Under the pieces are notes generated by a model, which was not told the origin of the DNA, made no database searches, and was given only the letters and a program-made list of their open reading frames with translations. A program made the translations under genes and the position numbers. From assembly GCA_046350455.1 (NCBI GenBank), contig JAXMAM010000006.1:62001-126000 (forward strand): a DNA stretch of 64,000 nucleotides, in the 5' to 3' direction. This document shows, one piece after another, positions 51,694 through 61,816 of the stretch. The number at the start of each line of letters is the position of its first letter. Position 1 is the stretch's first letter. The DNA comes from CAZXGD01 sp046350455 (lineage in GTDB: Bacteria; Planctomycetota; Phycisphaerae; Phycisphaerales; SM1A02).

Positions 51694-53439
51694 ATGTTTC
51701 AGGCCCAGACGCCACCGCCCGCTCCGCCGCCGCCACCACCCGCCATGCAGTTTGTGGACGCCACCGCAGAGCTGGGCGTGGCTGGCCAGAGCGACGCCCG
51801 CCTGGCGCTGACAGACCTGAACAGCGATGGCCGCCCAGACCTGGTGGTGGGCCGGCGCCTGGTCTTCCTGAACATGGCGGATCCGTCGCTGCCGCGCGGC
51901 TGGAAGTTTGTGCAGGCACCCACCACGCTGCCAGACATGGGCAAGTCTGCGGTCACAGCCTTTGCAGACTTTGACAACGATGGCAACACCGACGCTGTGG
52001 TGGTGCGCGACGCAGACGGCCCTGTGGAGGGCGAGGCAGCCGCTGTCTACTGCCCCGGCAAGGGCGACGGCACCTTTGGCACGCCCGTGACCATTGCAGC
52101 GCTGGCGCCAGCGCATTCCGCAGCGTTGGCTGTGGGCGACGTGAACGGCGACGGGCGCCTGGACCTCTACCGCGGCAACTGGTACCGCAAGTATGGAGAG
52201 GCGCTGGATGCGCCCAGCGGAGACCTCTTGGTGCAGCAGGGCTCGGAAGGCCCGCCCGCCAGCTTTGTGCGCGTGAAGTGGCCGGAAGACGGCCTGACCT
52301 TTGACGAGGAGAAGGACGCTGCTGGCCGGCCCACGTATGGCGCTGTCATCGCGCGCCTGTCTCCGCCCAATGCGCCCTGCGCGCCTGCGCAGATCGCGCA
52401 GCTCAACTACGGCCGCCGCTGGAACCGCCTGTATGTGCACGCGCCGTTTGAGAAGGACTCGCCGCCAGAGGGCTGGTACGACATCAGCACGCAGGTGGGC
52501 TTTGACGGCGACGCTGACCGCAGCGGCGCGTATCCCGCGTGGCTGGAGGAGCGCGCCAAGACCGACAAGCGCTTTGAACGCGAGGCCGAGAAGCCCTTCC
52601 GCTCCAACGGCAACACCTTTGACATGGCCGTGGGCGACGTGAACAACGACGGCATGTTCGACTGCTTTGTGGCGGAGATCACGCACGCGTGGGCGGGGAC
52701 ATCCGCGGACCGCTCGCGATTCCTGATTGCAGGCGCTGCCAACAACGCGCTGGGCGTCACGTTCACCACGCCAGCGTGGGCCAATGTGGACCGCATTCCG
52801 CCCGGTGATGGGCCAGAGAGCCGCAGCTGGAACCAAGGCGACTTGTTCTGCGACCTGGCAGATCTGGACAACGACGGCCTGGTGGACCTGCTGCTGGCCA
52901 GCGGCGACTATCCAGACAAGCCGCCCTTTGAGCAGCGGCTGCGCATCTTCCGGCAGCTGGCAACGCCAGGCCCAGATGGCCGCAAGTTTGTAGACGCCAC
53001 CGCTGGCAGCGGCGTGGACTTGCCAGGCGCTGGCCAGCTGGCCATTGGCGACCTTGACCTGGACGGCGACGTGGACATCGTGTGCGGCCAGAGCTTCACA
53101 CGCTTTACTGAAGAGATGAAGAAGGCCGCGGGCGGCACGCCGCAGCTGCACGTGTATCTGAACCAGGCATCGCAGCACGGCGCGCGCGGCACCACGCTGA
53201 CGCTGCGCGGCGAGAAGAACAAGCCAGTCTCACGCGACGCGATTGGGGCTGTGGTGGTGGTGGTGAACACCGATGGCCGCATGCAGATTGGCCAGCTGCT
53301 GGGCACCGGCGGCCACAGCGGCAAGCAGAACGCAGCGCAGATCCACTTTGGCAACACCACGCCGCAGGCCAGGCTGAGCTTTCCGCCCGGCGTGATTCCA
53401 ACACAGATCATCAACACCTATGCCCCCGCCAAGCCCTGA
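51694..53439 (+). CDS. CRTAC1-family FG-GAP/VCBS repeat protein
   Basis: A 581-residue protein with at least five Ca2+-binding FG-GAP/VCBS loops of Asp-x-Asn/Asp-x-Asp-Gly type (DLNSDGRPDLVVG, DFDNDGNTDAVVV, DVNGDGRLDLYRG, DVNNDGMFDCFVA, DLDLDGDVDIVCG) forming a likely beta-propeller, and an ASPIC/UnbV-like C-terminal end. The N-terminus is a Pro run with no clear signal peptide, odd for a family that is usually exported. AGAGGA precedes the ATG. Coupled to the genes on both sides. Confidence 0.83.
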   Translation: MFQAQTPPPAPPPPPPAMQFVDATAELGVAGQSDARLALTDLNSDGRPDLVVGRRLVFLNMADPSLPRGWKFVQAPTTLPDMGKSAVTAFADFDNDGNTDAVVVRDADGPVEGEAAAVYCPGKGDGTFGTPVTIAALAPAHSAALAVGDVNGDGRLDLYRGNWYRKYGEALDAPSGDLLVQQGSEGPPASFVRVKWPEDGLTFDEEKDAAGRPTYGAVIARLSPPNAPCAPAQIAQLNYGRRWNRLYVHAPFEKDSPPEGWYDISTQVGFDGDADRSGAYPAWLEERAKTDKRFEREAEKPFRSNGNTFDMAVGDVNNDGMFDCFVAEITHAWAGTSADRSRFLIAGAANNALGVTFTTPAWANVDRIPPGDGPESRSWNQGDLFCDLADLDNDGLVDLLLASGDYPDKPPFEQRLRIFRQLATPGPDGRKFVDATAGSGVDLPGAGQLAIGDLDLDGDVDIVCGQSFTRFTEEMKKAAGGTPQLHVYLNQASQHGARGTTLTLRGEKNKPVSRDAIGAVVVVVNTDGRMQIGQLLGTGGHSGKQNAAQIHFGNTTPQARLSFPPGVIPTQIINTYAPAKP

Positions 53440-54244
53440 GCGCGCAGCCAGTGGCAAGCCAGCAGTGACTGGGCAGTTTGACGGCCTGGCCACGGTGTAC
53501 GCGGCCGCGCGTCCGGACTACCCAGACGCAGCCATGCGGGCGGTGCTGGAAGGCGTGCACCCCAGCCACGCAGACGGCGTGCTGCGCGTGCTGGATGTGG
53601 GCTGCGGCACAGGCATTTCTGCGCGGGCGCTGGTGCGGGCTGCTGCGCGCATGCAGCCGCCGGTGGCGCTGCGCGTGGAGGGCGTGGAGCCCGGCGCCGA
53701 CATGCGGCAGACCGCGCAGCAGAGCGGCGCGCCGCTGGCGTGCATCCACGCTGCGCCTGCTGAACACACTGGCCTGCCAGACCATGCCTTTGACGTGCTG
53801 CTGTGCGCGCAGGCGTTCCACTGGTTCGACCCCGCTGCCGCGCTGGCAGAGTTTCACCGCGTGCTGCGCCCGGGCGGCCGGCTGGCGCTGGTGTGGAACC
53901 TGCGCGCAGAGGGCGTAGACCCGCTGACCGACGCATACAACCGCGTGGTGACCACCACCGCGCAGCTGGACCCGCTGCAGGGCGAGCGCCGCGCGCAGCT
54001 GGCTGGGCCACTCCGCACCAGTCCACTCTTCCATCACGTGCGGCAGGTGGAGTTCCCCAACAATCAGCCTGTGACCGAAGAGAGCCTGCTGGCCCGCGCC
54101 ACCAGCGCCAGCTACTTCCCGCGCACCCAGCCAGCGCGCAGCCAGGCGCTGGCAGAGCTGCGCACCGCCTTCCGGCAGCTGGCCCCCACTGTGGCTGTTC
54201 CAGCACTGCACCACGTGTGCCAGGTGACGCTGGCGGACGCGTAG
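53420..54244 (+). CDS. Class I SAM-dependent methyltransferase (UbiE-like)
   Basis: A 274-residue methyltransferase with the SAM motif VLDVGCGTGISARAL (about 56-70), GVEPGADM, and the post-motif segment DHAFDVLLCAQAFHWFD followed by RVLRPGGRLALVW. It matches Methyltransf_11/25. Substrate unknown. Its start overlaps the CRTAC1 gene by 20 bp. Confidence 0.88.
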   Translation: MPPPSPERAASGKPAVTGQFDGLATVYAAARPDYPDAAMRAVLEGVHPSHADGVLRVLDVGCGTGISARALVRAAARMQPPVALRVEGVEPGADMRQTAQQSGAPLACIHAAPAEHTGLPDHAFDVLLCAQAFHWFDPAAALAEFHRVLRPGGRLALVWNLRAEGVDPLTDAYNRVVTTTAQLDPLQGERRAQLAGPLRTSPLFHHVRQVEFPNNQPVTEESLLARATSASYFPRTQPARSQALAELRTAFRQLAPTVAVPALHHVCQVTLADA

Positions 54245-54257
54245 ACTGTTCCCCCCC

Positions 54258-55739
54258 ATGGCCAAGCGCACCTCCAAGGCAGCCCGTACCACCGACCGCA
54301 CCACCAAGACCCGCGTTGAGTCCGACAGCATGGGCCAGATGAGCGTGCCACACGACGCGCTCTTTGGCGCCACCACGCAGCGCGCGGTGCTCAACTTCCC
54401 GGTGTCGGGCCGGCCCATTCCACCGCAGGTGGTGGCTGCGTACTTCGAGCTGAAGCGCGCCTGCGCCCTGGCCAACGTCAAGCTCAAGGAGCTGCCCCGC
54501 GACAAGGGCGCCGCCATCGTGGAGGCGTGCGAGCAGCTGCTGGAGGACTTTGCAGACCGCCGCGCGCAGGTGATGCGGCACTTCCCCATTGACGTGTTCC
54601 AGACTGGGTCCGGCACCAGCACCAACATGAACGTCAACGAGGTGATTGCCAACACCGCCAGTCAGCTGGCTGGCAAGCCCATCGGCAGCAAGCAGCCGCT
54701 GCACCCCAATGACCACGTGAACTACGGGCAGAGCTCCAACGACACCTTCCCCTCTGCCATGCAGATTGCAGGTGCCGTGGAGATCGAGGCCAAGCTGATC
54801 CCAGCGCTCAAGCGGCTGCACGCTGCGCTGGCAGCCAAGGCCCGCGCGTGGGACAAGCACGTGAAGATCGGCCGCACGCACCTGATGGACGCAACGCCGG
54901 TGCGTGTGGGCCAGGAGTTCAGCGGCTTTGCAGCAGCCGTGGAGTACGCCGTGGGCCGCGCAGCCCGCGCGCGCGACGCCATGGCGCTCAACATGCCCAT
55001 CGGCGGCACGGCCGTGGGCACGGGCATCAACACCCACCCGCGCTTTGCGCGCGAGGTGTGTGCGGTGCTCAGCAAGGACCTGAAGGTGAAGTTTGCTGAA
55101 GCTGGCAACCACTTTGAAGCCCAGGCCACGCGCGACTGCGTGGTGGAGGCCAGCGGCCTGCTGAAGACCATCGCTGTGAGCCTGAGCAAGATTGCCAACG
55201 ACATCCGCTGGATGGGCAGCGGTCCGCGCTGCGGCCTGGGTGAACTGCTGCTGCCAGCCACGCAGCCCGGCAGCAGCATCATGCCAGGCAAGGTGAACCC
55301 TGTGATCTGCGAGAGCATGATCCAGGTGGCCTGCCGCGTGGTGGGCAACGACGCCAGCATCACGCTGGGTGGCTTTGGCGGCGTGGGCAGCCTGCTGGAG
55401 CTGAACGTGGCCATGCCGCTGATCGCAGATGACCTGCTGGAGTCCGTTGACCTGCTTGCCAACGCCTGCGACATGTTCCGCGAGAAGTGCATCGAAGGCC
55501 TGGAGCTGCACCCCGACGCCATGAAGACCGTGGAGCGCAGCCTGATGATGGTGACCAGCCTGGCACCAGTCATCGGCTACGACAACGCTGCCAAAGTGGC
55601 CAAGGAGGCCTACAAGAGCGGCGAGACCATCCGCGCCTACGTGCTGCGCAACAAGCTGGTGGATCCCAAGAAGCTGGATGCCCTGCTGGACCCCACAGCC
55701 ATGACCAAGCCAGGTGGCAAGGGCCCCGGCGGCGGCTGA
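54258..55739 (+). CDS. fumC: Class II fumarate hydratase
   Basis: A 493-residue fumarase, slightly longer than the usual 465 because of a basic N-terminal extension (about 24 residues). Motifs: MGQMSVPHDALFGATTQRA near the start, TGSGTSTNMNVNEV, the catalytic QSSNDTFPSAM and the signature GSSIMPGKVNP. It interconverts fumarate and malate in the TCA cycle. It is convergent with the mltF-like gene 57 bp away; no clear terminator is visible between them. Confidence 0.95.
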   Translation: MAKRTSKAARTTDRTTKTRVESDSMGQMSVPHDALFGATTQRAVLNFPVSGRPIPPQVVAAYFELKRACALANVKLKELPRDKGAAIVEACEQLLEDFADRRAQVMRHFPIDVFQTGSGTSTNMNVNEVIANTASQLAGKPIGSKQPLHPNDHVNYGQSSNDTFPSAMQIAGAVEIEAKLIPALKRLHAALAAKARAWDKHVKIGRTHLMDATPVRVGQEFSGFAAAVEYAVGRAARARDAMALNMPIGGTAVGTGINTHPRFAREVCAVLSKDLKVKFAEAGNHFEAQATRDCVVEASGLLKTIAVSLSKIANDIRWMGSGPRCGLGELLLPATQPGSSIMPGKVNPVICESMIQVACRVVGNDASITLGGFGGVGSLLELNVAMPLIADDLLESVDLLANACDMFREKCIEGLELHPDAMKTVERSLMMVTSLAPVIGYDNAAKVAKEAYKSGETIRAYVLRNKLVDPKKLDALLDPTAMTKPGGKGPGGG

Positions 55740-55796
55740 TGCGCAGCGCTCAGTGGCGCAGCGGCGCAGTGGCCCAGGGCGGTTCAGCTGCCGCGC

Positions 55797-57358
55797 TCAG
55801 TCCAGCGCGTTGCGCATGGCGGGCGTGGCTGCAAACTGAGCCTGGTACTTGCTGATGTTGCTCACGTAGGTGACTGTCTGGCGCACGCCGTTGGCCAGCG
55901 CCACGCGCTCCACGCTGCCAAACCACGTGTCAGGATCCAGCCCGCGCTGCGCTGCCAGCTGGCGCCACTTGCGCACGTTGCCAGCGCCAGCGTTGTACGC
56001 CGCCAGGCAGAACCAGAACTGATCATCGGGCGCCACGCGCGGGTCGTTGAAGTAGGTGTGGTGCAGCCAGTCCATGTACTTGCAGCCGCCATGCACGTTC
56101 TGGTCTGGGTCGTACGGATCGGTCACGCCCAGCTCCTTGGCTGTGGCGGGCATCAGCTGCATGAGCCCCATGGCGCCCACGCCGCTCCGGGCGCGCGGAT
56201 CAAAGTGGCTTTCCTGGTACGCCTGCGCTGCCACGCGCACCGGCTGCAGGCGAACTGCCGGCCATGCTTCACAAACAGCGGCGCGTAGGCCAAGACGCTG
56301 GCCAGCGGTGGCCGGGACTGCACTGCTGGAGCCAGACGATGCGGGGTCCGCTGGCGCGCTGGTGCTGGCCGCGTGCGCTGGATGGGACAGGTGCTCCACA
56401 GGGTCTGCTCCATACTCCGCAGCGCCCGCCAGCATGCGCTCGGCGCGCTCCTGCCGTGCGATGACTGGATGAAGCCGTTCAGCGCCTGCACCAGCGCTGG
56501 CATCTGCCGGCGCACGGCGCACGCCGTCTGCTGGTTGACCGCCACGTTCACGGGCGTGGCCTCCAGACCTGGCAGGTTGCGCGCCAGCGCTGCCACCAGC
56601 GGGCGCGGCATCACGGTGTATTCGTAGGTGCCAGCCACCACCAGCTCCAGCACCTCCTCCATGCCCAGGCGGTCTGGCGCGTACTCCACCTGTGGCGGTG
56701 CCAGCTGCCGCTGCTGGAAGGCGGGGCGCAGTTCGGCCAGCACATCGTCCGCAGCGCGTCCGCGCGCCACCACCACCGTGCGGCCGGACAGATCCTCGAT
56801 GCGCTCCACGGCGCGTGCGTGCGGCGCACGCACCACACCTGAGTCCACGTCGGTCAGCACTGGGCAGGTGAACGCGGCCACGCGCTCCCAGCCGGGCACC
56901 ATCACCAGGCCGCCCGCTGCGATCTCCGCCCTGCCATCCTCCAGCGCCTGCTCCATCTGGTCGAGCGGCATGGGCACGAACTGCAGCGTGGGCAGCGCGC
57001 AGCCTTCCGGGCCGCACCTCTGCAGATGGTCTGCCAGGCCACGCATGAGCGCTGGCACCATGCCGTGCACGCCCTGCGGATCCACCCAGAAGAAGGTGCG
57101 GCTGTAGGGCACTGCCACGCGGATGGGCCAGCCATTGCGCATGAAGTCCGCCAGGTCTCCCTGCCGCGCTGGCGTGGTGGCCACCAGCAGATGGCTGGCG
57201 TCGGTGGTGGGCGTGACGGCTTCATGCACCGCATGCAGGTTGCCAGCGCCCGTGGGGTCCAGAGCAGAGGCATCTGGGCTCGCAGCCCACACAGATGGAC
57301 CCGTCAGACCCGCAACACACCAGGGCAGTGAAGGCAGCAGCGCGCGTGCGGCTTCCAT
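55797..57358 (-). pseudogene. mltF: MltF-like lytic transglycosylase, frameshifted
   Basis: The reading is split between two frames. From 57358 (signal peptide MEAARALLPSLPWCVAG) to about 56455 one frame encodes a solute-binding-protein-like domain (IRVAVPYSRTFFWVD, VARGRAADDV). The sequence then jumps to another frame (ARQERAERMLAGAAEYG, about 56450-56330), back (SVLAYAPLFVKHGRQF, about 56317-56252) and again to the second frame, which carries an intact SLT domain (AAQAYQESHFDP with catalytic Glu, GLMQLMPATAKELG, AAYNAGAGNV) to the stop at 55797. MltF enzymes cut peptidoglycan glycan strands. The alternating, compensating shifts around intact motifs point to sequence error or very recent decay. 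Confidence 0.75.
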
Positions 57359-57533
57359 CGGTTGGAAGCCGCGCGCAGGGGGCGAATCCACCCAAGGGGG
57401 CGGCGGGGGCGGGGCGTTGTGCGTGTTATCGGACACCACAAACACGCTGCCGGCACGCGTGCGCGCGGGTTTCCCCGTCACCTGCACATCTTTCCAGCAC
57501 TCTCTGGTTGCCTTTGAACACCCATGGGTTAGG

Positions 57534-57588
57534 TTCCCTCGGACCCGCTCTGCGGGCTCGTTTCAGTTCGGAACGAGATTTGAGGGAA
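57534..57588 (+). promoter_or_regulatory. Three-way-junction leader upstream of the PEP-CTERM gene
   Basis: An outer stem ttccctc/gagggaa (57534-57540 with 57582-57588) encloses two perfect hairpins: cccgc/gcggg (57544-57548 with 57552-57556) and ctcgtt/aacgag (57557-57562 with 57572-57577). The ribosome site (AGAGGA) and the ATG at 57605 follow at once. Geometry is similar to the leader before the middle porin. Not a riboswitch class I recognise. Confidence 0.5.
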
Positions 57589-57604
57589 CGGAAGAGGAAC
57601 CGCT

Positions 57605-58350
57605 ATGCGCTTTTGCCATGTAGCGCTCGCGGCTGGTGCAACTGCACTGGCTGCCAGCACCGCCAACGCGTATTTCACCGTGGCCGACAACGCGCCCATG
57701 CTGCCTACCTCGCAGGGTGGCTTCATGGTGCAGGACGGCACCTTCAGTGATGCCCTGGGGAGCGGCGGCGCCTACTTCAACGGGCTGGGCCTGGCGCAGG
57801 GCTTCACTGTCAGCCAGGTACTCGCTGGACCGGCTGACCGTCTGGGGAGCCTCGGACAACTTTGGCAACAACCGGCCGTGGACTGCCACGGCCCTCAGTA
57901 CCAACATCACTGGCCTTCAGGTGGTGCTGATGAAGCGCACCGGCGACAGCACGCTGCAGACGCTGCACACGTGGAACGTGGGCATCGCAAAGCATCGCGC
58001 AGTCGCTGACGGCAACTACACCCCCAACGTGTTCAACCCCGTCTTCCAACTGGGCATGAACCTGACAGGGGGATTCTCGATCACTGCTGGCACCTACTAC
58101 CTGAGCGTGGGCGCACTGCTGTCAGACCCAGATGGCGACGCCTTCCAGTGGGTGAACGGCCAGTGGAACGGCGCAGATCCCATACGCTGCTGGCCACGGT
58201 GGCTGACACGCCCACTTCGTGGGGTCGGTGGTCGGCTGTGCCAGATGGCACATCCGAAACCATGCTGCTTGAAAGCAACATCCTGGTCCTGGCACTCTGG
58301 CCATGCTGGCCGCGGGCGCGCTGGGTGCTGGGCGCAGACGGAGACGCTGA
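57605..58350 (+). pseudogene. PEP-CTERM secreted protein, frameshifted
   Basis: A signal peptide (MRFCHVALAAGATALAASTA, cleavage near NAYF) opens the first frame. At about 57820 the coding signal moves to another frame (LDRLTVWGASDNFGNNRPW ... ITAGTYYLSVGALL), near 58180 it moves again (DTPTSWGRWSAVPDGTSE), and it ends in the third frame with PGTLAMLAAGALGAGRRRR and a stop at 58348-58350. That ending is a classic PEP-CTERM tail: Pro-Gly turn, hydrophobic helix, Arg cluster. The beta-rich middle resembles planctomycete extracellular proteins. It is a likely exosortase substrate if the frame is restored. Confidence 0.65.
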
Positions 58351-58362
58351 GAGGCCCTCGGG

Positions 58363-59256
58363 CTACCGCGTCACGAACCATCTGGCGCATGCGCTCCCCT
58401 CGTCCACCGGAGCCATGCGCCTGATGTGTTTTGCGGATCGCTGCTGCGTGGGGCGCCACGTCGTGCACGCGCAGCGTGCGCGCCGCCGGCCACGGCAGCC
58501 AGCGCAGCACCCACCGAGCCCTGCCGCGGCGCGCTGGCTACCGCCGGTCACAGCGCCAACAAGGGCGGCTGGCGCCCACCAGCACTGGGAAGCCCAGCGC
58601 ACACAGGGCTCTGGCAGCCGTTGGAGCGCGCAAAGTTCTGCTGCACGTTCTTGCCAAAGCCCAAGCCTGGATCCAGCGCAATGCACTGGCGCGGCACGCC
58701 AGCGTCCATGGCAGCCTGCAGCGCTGCGCCAGCCACGCGCACGCGTCGCGCACACCACGTCTGCGTAGGCAGGCGCTGCCTCATACTGATGGCTGAAGCG
58801 CTCCTGCTCTGGCAGGGCCATGCGGTGCATCAGCACCAGGCCAGCGCCGTGCTCTGCTGCAACGCGCAGCATGCCAGGGTCTTCTGTGCCAGCGCTCACG
58901 TCGTTCACAATGCGGGCGCCAGCAGCCAGCGCCGCCTGCGCCACGGCTGCAGGCGCGTGGTGTCCTATGGAGACCACGGCGTGCTGCGCCAGCCGCGCAC
59001 CACGGGCAGCGTGCGCTCCACCTGCTGCTGCGGTGGCACGCGCTGCGCGCCGGGGCGCGTGCTTTCACCGCCAACGTCCACCAGGTGCGCGCCCGCTGCA
59101 GCGCCGTGCGCTGCGGCCACCGCGCGGGTGGAATCTGCGTGCTGGCCGCCATCGCTAAAGGCGTCTGGCGTCCACGTTCAGGATGGCCATCAGCAGCGGG
59201 CCGTTGGTCAGCGGCAGGCGCAGGCCGCCGCCCACGCTCCACGCTGCTGCGGTCAC
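58363..59256 (-). pseudogene. folP: Dihydropteroate synthase, broken by several frameshifts
   Basis: Conserved DHPS blocks occur in order but in different frames: LLMAILNV then, after one extra G at about 59172, TPDAFSDGG; DVGGESTRPGA; IVNDVSAGTEDPGM and GLVLMHRM; ALDPGLGFGKN; PVLVGASR; LRVHDVAPHAAAIR. DHPS joins pABA to the pterin pyrophosphate in folate synthesis. GTG 59256 is proposed as the start because it overlaps the upstream stop (GTGA). With at least four single-base shifts and intact motifs, sequence error is more likely than an old pseudogene. Confidence 0.75.
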
Positions 59257-61172
59257 GGCGTGCCTGCTGGCGCTGGCTGCGCGCCAGTGCCCTGCTTGGC
59301 TGGTGGCGCTGGGCGCGGTGGCGGCGCTGGCTCCTCCTCCAGGCCGCCGCCCATGTCGGGTGGCGGCATCGAGGAACATGGCGGCCTGAATGCCCAGGCC
59401 AATCACAGAGCTGGGCACCATGCACGCGGCCTGCCGCGTGCCGTCAGCGCCGACCGCATGGCGCACGCCACAGGCTCCATGGCTGCTGGCTCAAACTGCA
59501 GCGGCAGCGCACCCCGCCGGGCAGCGACTGCATGATCTGGTCTGCTGCGGCCGCCAGGCTCACCCACGCCCACAAACACCACGGCGTCTGGCTGCGGCAG
59601 CAGCCACGGCATGGCCTTCACCACGCCAGCGGCGCCAAGGCTGTTGGCGCCATCGGGGCTGCGTGCGGCTGCCAGTGCGCGCTCAAGCACGTCGGCGCGC
59701 TGGCTGCCGGTCACCACCAGGCCGCCGGGCACCTCTGCGGCAAAGCCAAGCAAGCCGGCCGCGCCACCACAAACTGCTTGATCATGCGCTGGAACATGGG
59801 GCCCGCCTTGGTGGCGTCAACCACCGTCTCCTTCACGCTGAAGGCAGAGGCCACCAGGCCCTCCTTGACGGTGCGAGATTCCTCCCACGCGCCCTGCACC
59901 TTCACGCCGGCACCTTCTGTGGTCTGCGCTTCCACCAGGTCTTCCAGCGCAGCCCCTTCACCGCGGCTGGATCCTTGGTCGCACCACAAGCGCTGTCGTT
60001 GATGAGGCCGCCGCTCACGATGGCCAGGCTGCTGGGATAGATGGCCAGCGCACGCCATCAATCTTGTCCTGCACCGCGTCAAGCCAGGCGGGCAGCGGAA
60101 GCCGATCGCCCCCATGGGCAGCACGGTGGTGGCCTGCGCACCGCGGCCATGCCGCCCATGGCGCGCACATCGCCGCCCGCGATGTAGAAGGGCACCGCAG
60201 CGGGCAGCATGCTCATGAGCGCCTGGGGCGTGGAGCCAGCGCTAGCGGGCTGGGCGCGCCAGCGGGGCTGCCTGCACCAGCGGGGCTGGCGGTGCCTGCG
60301 GGGCTGGCAGCGCCTGCTGCGTCACCTGCCGCGGTGGTGGGCATGGTGCACAATGGGGCTGCCGGGTTCAAAGCGCACGTGCACCTTGGCACCCACGCCC
60401 ATGCGTCCATGTCCAGCGCCAGCACGGCGTCTGCCATCTGCTCAAGCACGGCCGCAGAACGCTCGCGCGCAGCGGCAGCGGCGGCTTCGTCCATCTGCAT
60501 GCCCAGGCTCTGGCCCATGCCGCCGTCCAGGTCCTGCGTCAGGTCCTTGGCAGCCAGCGACCGCAACTGCGCCGCCTGGCGCTTGAAGAGCGCGCCGCCG
60601 CCCCACGCCAGAATGTCGCCGCCGCACGCAAGCTTCATGCCGCGCTCGCCCAGGCGCTCCTTCAGCACAGGGCCGATGCCGCCCTTGGGGTCGTACGCCT
60701 TGACCGATCCGCTGCTGGGCCCAATGAGCACGTGCTTGCCCACGGTGCGCACAAACACCACCATGCCGGACACGTTGGACCGGTAGGCGCCCTCGCCACC
60801 GTCTGGCACAGGCGTGAACGCGCCCTTGATGAGCGCGTCCGGGTCTGTGGCGGGCACCATGAGGAAGGGCTCGGTCTGGCCGTCCACCTCAAGGCCCCAC
60901 ACCGCCAGCGTGCCCTTGTCGTCAAAGCCGCCGGCGATGCCCAGCTGGCTGCGCAGGAAGTCAATGGGCCGGCCGGCCACGCCAACCTCTGGCCGGCCGG
61001 TGCGCTCCATGCACTGCTGCATGTCGTCGCTGGCCTGCTTGGGGCTGGGGATGGCGATGACCGACAGCGCGTTGGGCGGCACCAGGGCCAGGGTGTCGTC
61101 CCAGGAGTCTGCAGCGGTGAATGCTGCAAGGCAGGCGGCCGCAGCAACGGCGATGAAGGTGATGGTGCGCAT
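59253..61172 (-). pseudogene. Large exported protein, frameshifted; family not certain
   Basis: From ATG 61172 a signal peptide (about 1-21) leads into a domain with VPPNALSVIAIPSPKQASDD and a repeated alpha/beta layout similar to DUF3352-type proteins, ending near 60400. Coding then continues in shifted frames: KVHVRFEPGSP, a Pro/Ala/Gly linker, FSVKETVVDATKAGPMFQRM and FAAEVPGGLVVTGSQRADVL. The end is probably TGAQPAPAGTP with TGA at 59253. At least three shifts are needed. The start overlaps the gpx stop (TAATG). Function unknown. Confidence 0.6.
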
Positions 61173-61816
61173 TACTTGGTGGCTGGTGCGGAGTTGGCGG
61201 GTGCGCTGGTGGCGGGAGCGGTGGGAGCGGCGGCGGCGAGCGCAGCCTCGATGGCTGCGGTCAGCTCCTTGCCCTCAGGCGTGACCTTGGAGGCGTAGAA
61301 GGCCACGGGCTGGCCATCGCGGCCGATGAGGTACTTGCTGAAGTTCCAGCCTGGCAGCTTGCCTGTGCGCGTGCCCAGGTAGGAGTAGATCTGGTCCTGG
61401 CCTTCGCCCTGCTTGGTCTGCACCTTGGCCATGATGGGGAAGGTCACCTGGTAGGTGGTGCTGCAGAACTTCTTGATGTCGTCTGCGCTGCCGGGCTCCT
61501 GGCCGCCAAAGTCATTGCACGGGAAGCCCAGGATGACCAGGCCGTTGTCCTTATATTTCTGCCACACGGCCTCAAGGCCGGTGTACTGCGGGGTGTAGCC
61601 GCACTTGCTGGCCACGTTGACCACCAGCACCACCTTGCCCTTGTAGGCGGAAAGGTCCACTGGCTTGCCGTCCAGGCCTGTGGTCTTCAGCGTGAAGAAG
61701 GAGACGTCCTTCCACTTGGCAAGCTGGTCTGGCGTGGGCGTGATGTCTTCTGGCGCTGCGAAGCCTGTGAGCAGGGTGACCACGCCGAGCGCGGCTGCGA
61801 TGAATGGGATTCTCAT
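61172..61816 (-). CDS. Exported glutathione peroxidase-family protein
   Basis: A 214-residue peroxidase with signal peptide (about 1-21) and the full family signature: VASKCGYTPQY (peroxidatic Cys72), GFPCNDFGGQEPG (catalytic Gln106) and WNFSKYLIG (Trp about 168). It reduces peroxides, most likely with thioredoxin since it uses Cys, not selenocysteine. An Ala/Pro/Thr tail of about 20 residues is extra. ATG 61816 overlaps the aroC stop (ATGA). Confidence 0.92.
   Translation of the reverse strand: MRIPFIAAALGVVTLLTGFAAPEDITPTPDQLAKWKDVSFFTLKTTGLDGKPVDLSAYKGKVVLVVNVASKCGYTPQYTGLEAVWQKYKDNGLVILGFPCNDFGGQEPGSADDIKKFCSTTYQVTFPIMAKVQTKQGEGQDQIYSYLGTRTGKLPGWNFSKYLIGRDGQPVAFYASKVTPEGKELTAAIEAALAAAAPTAPATSAPANSAPATK

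Noticed and set aside
57508..57535. TTGCCT-16-TAGGTT as a promoter for the PEP-CTERM gene
   Set aside because: Weak match, and its start would fall inside the outer stem of the leader fold.
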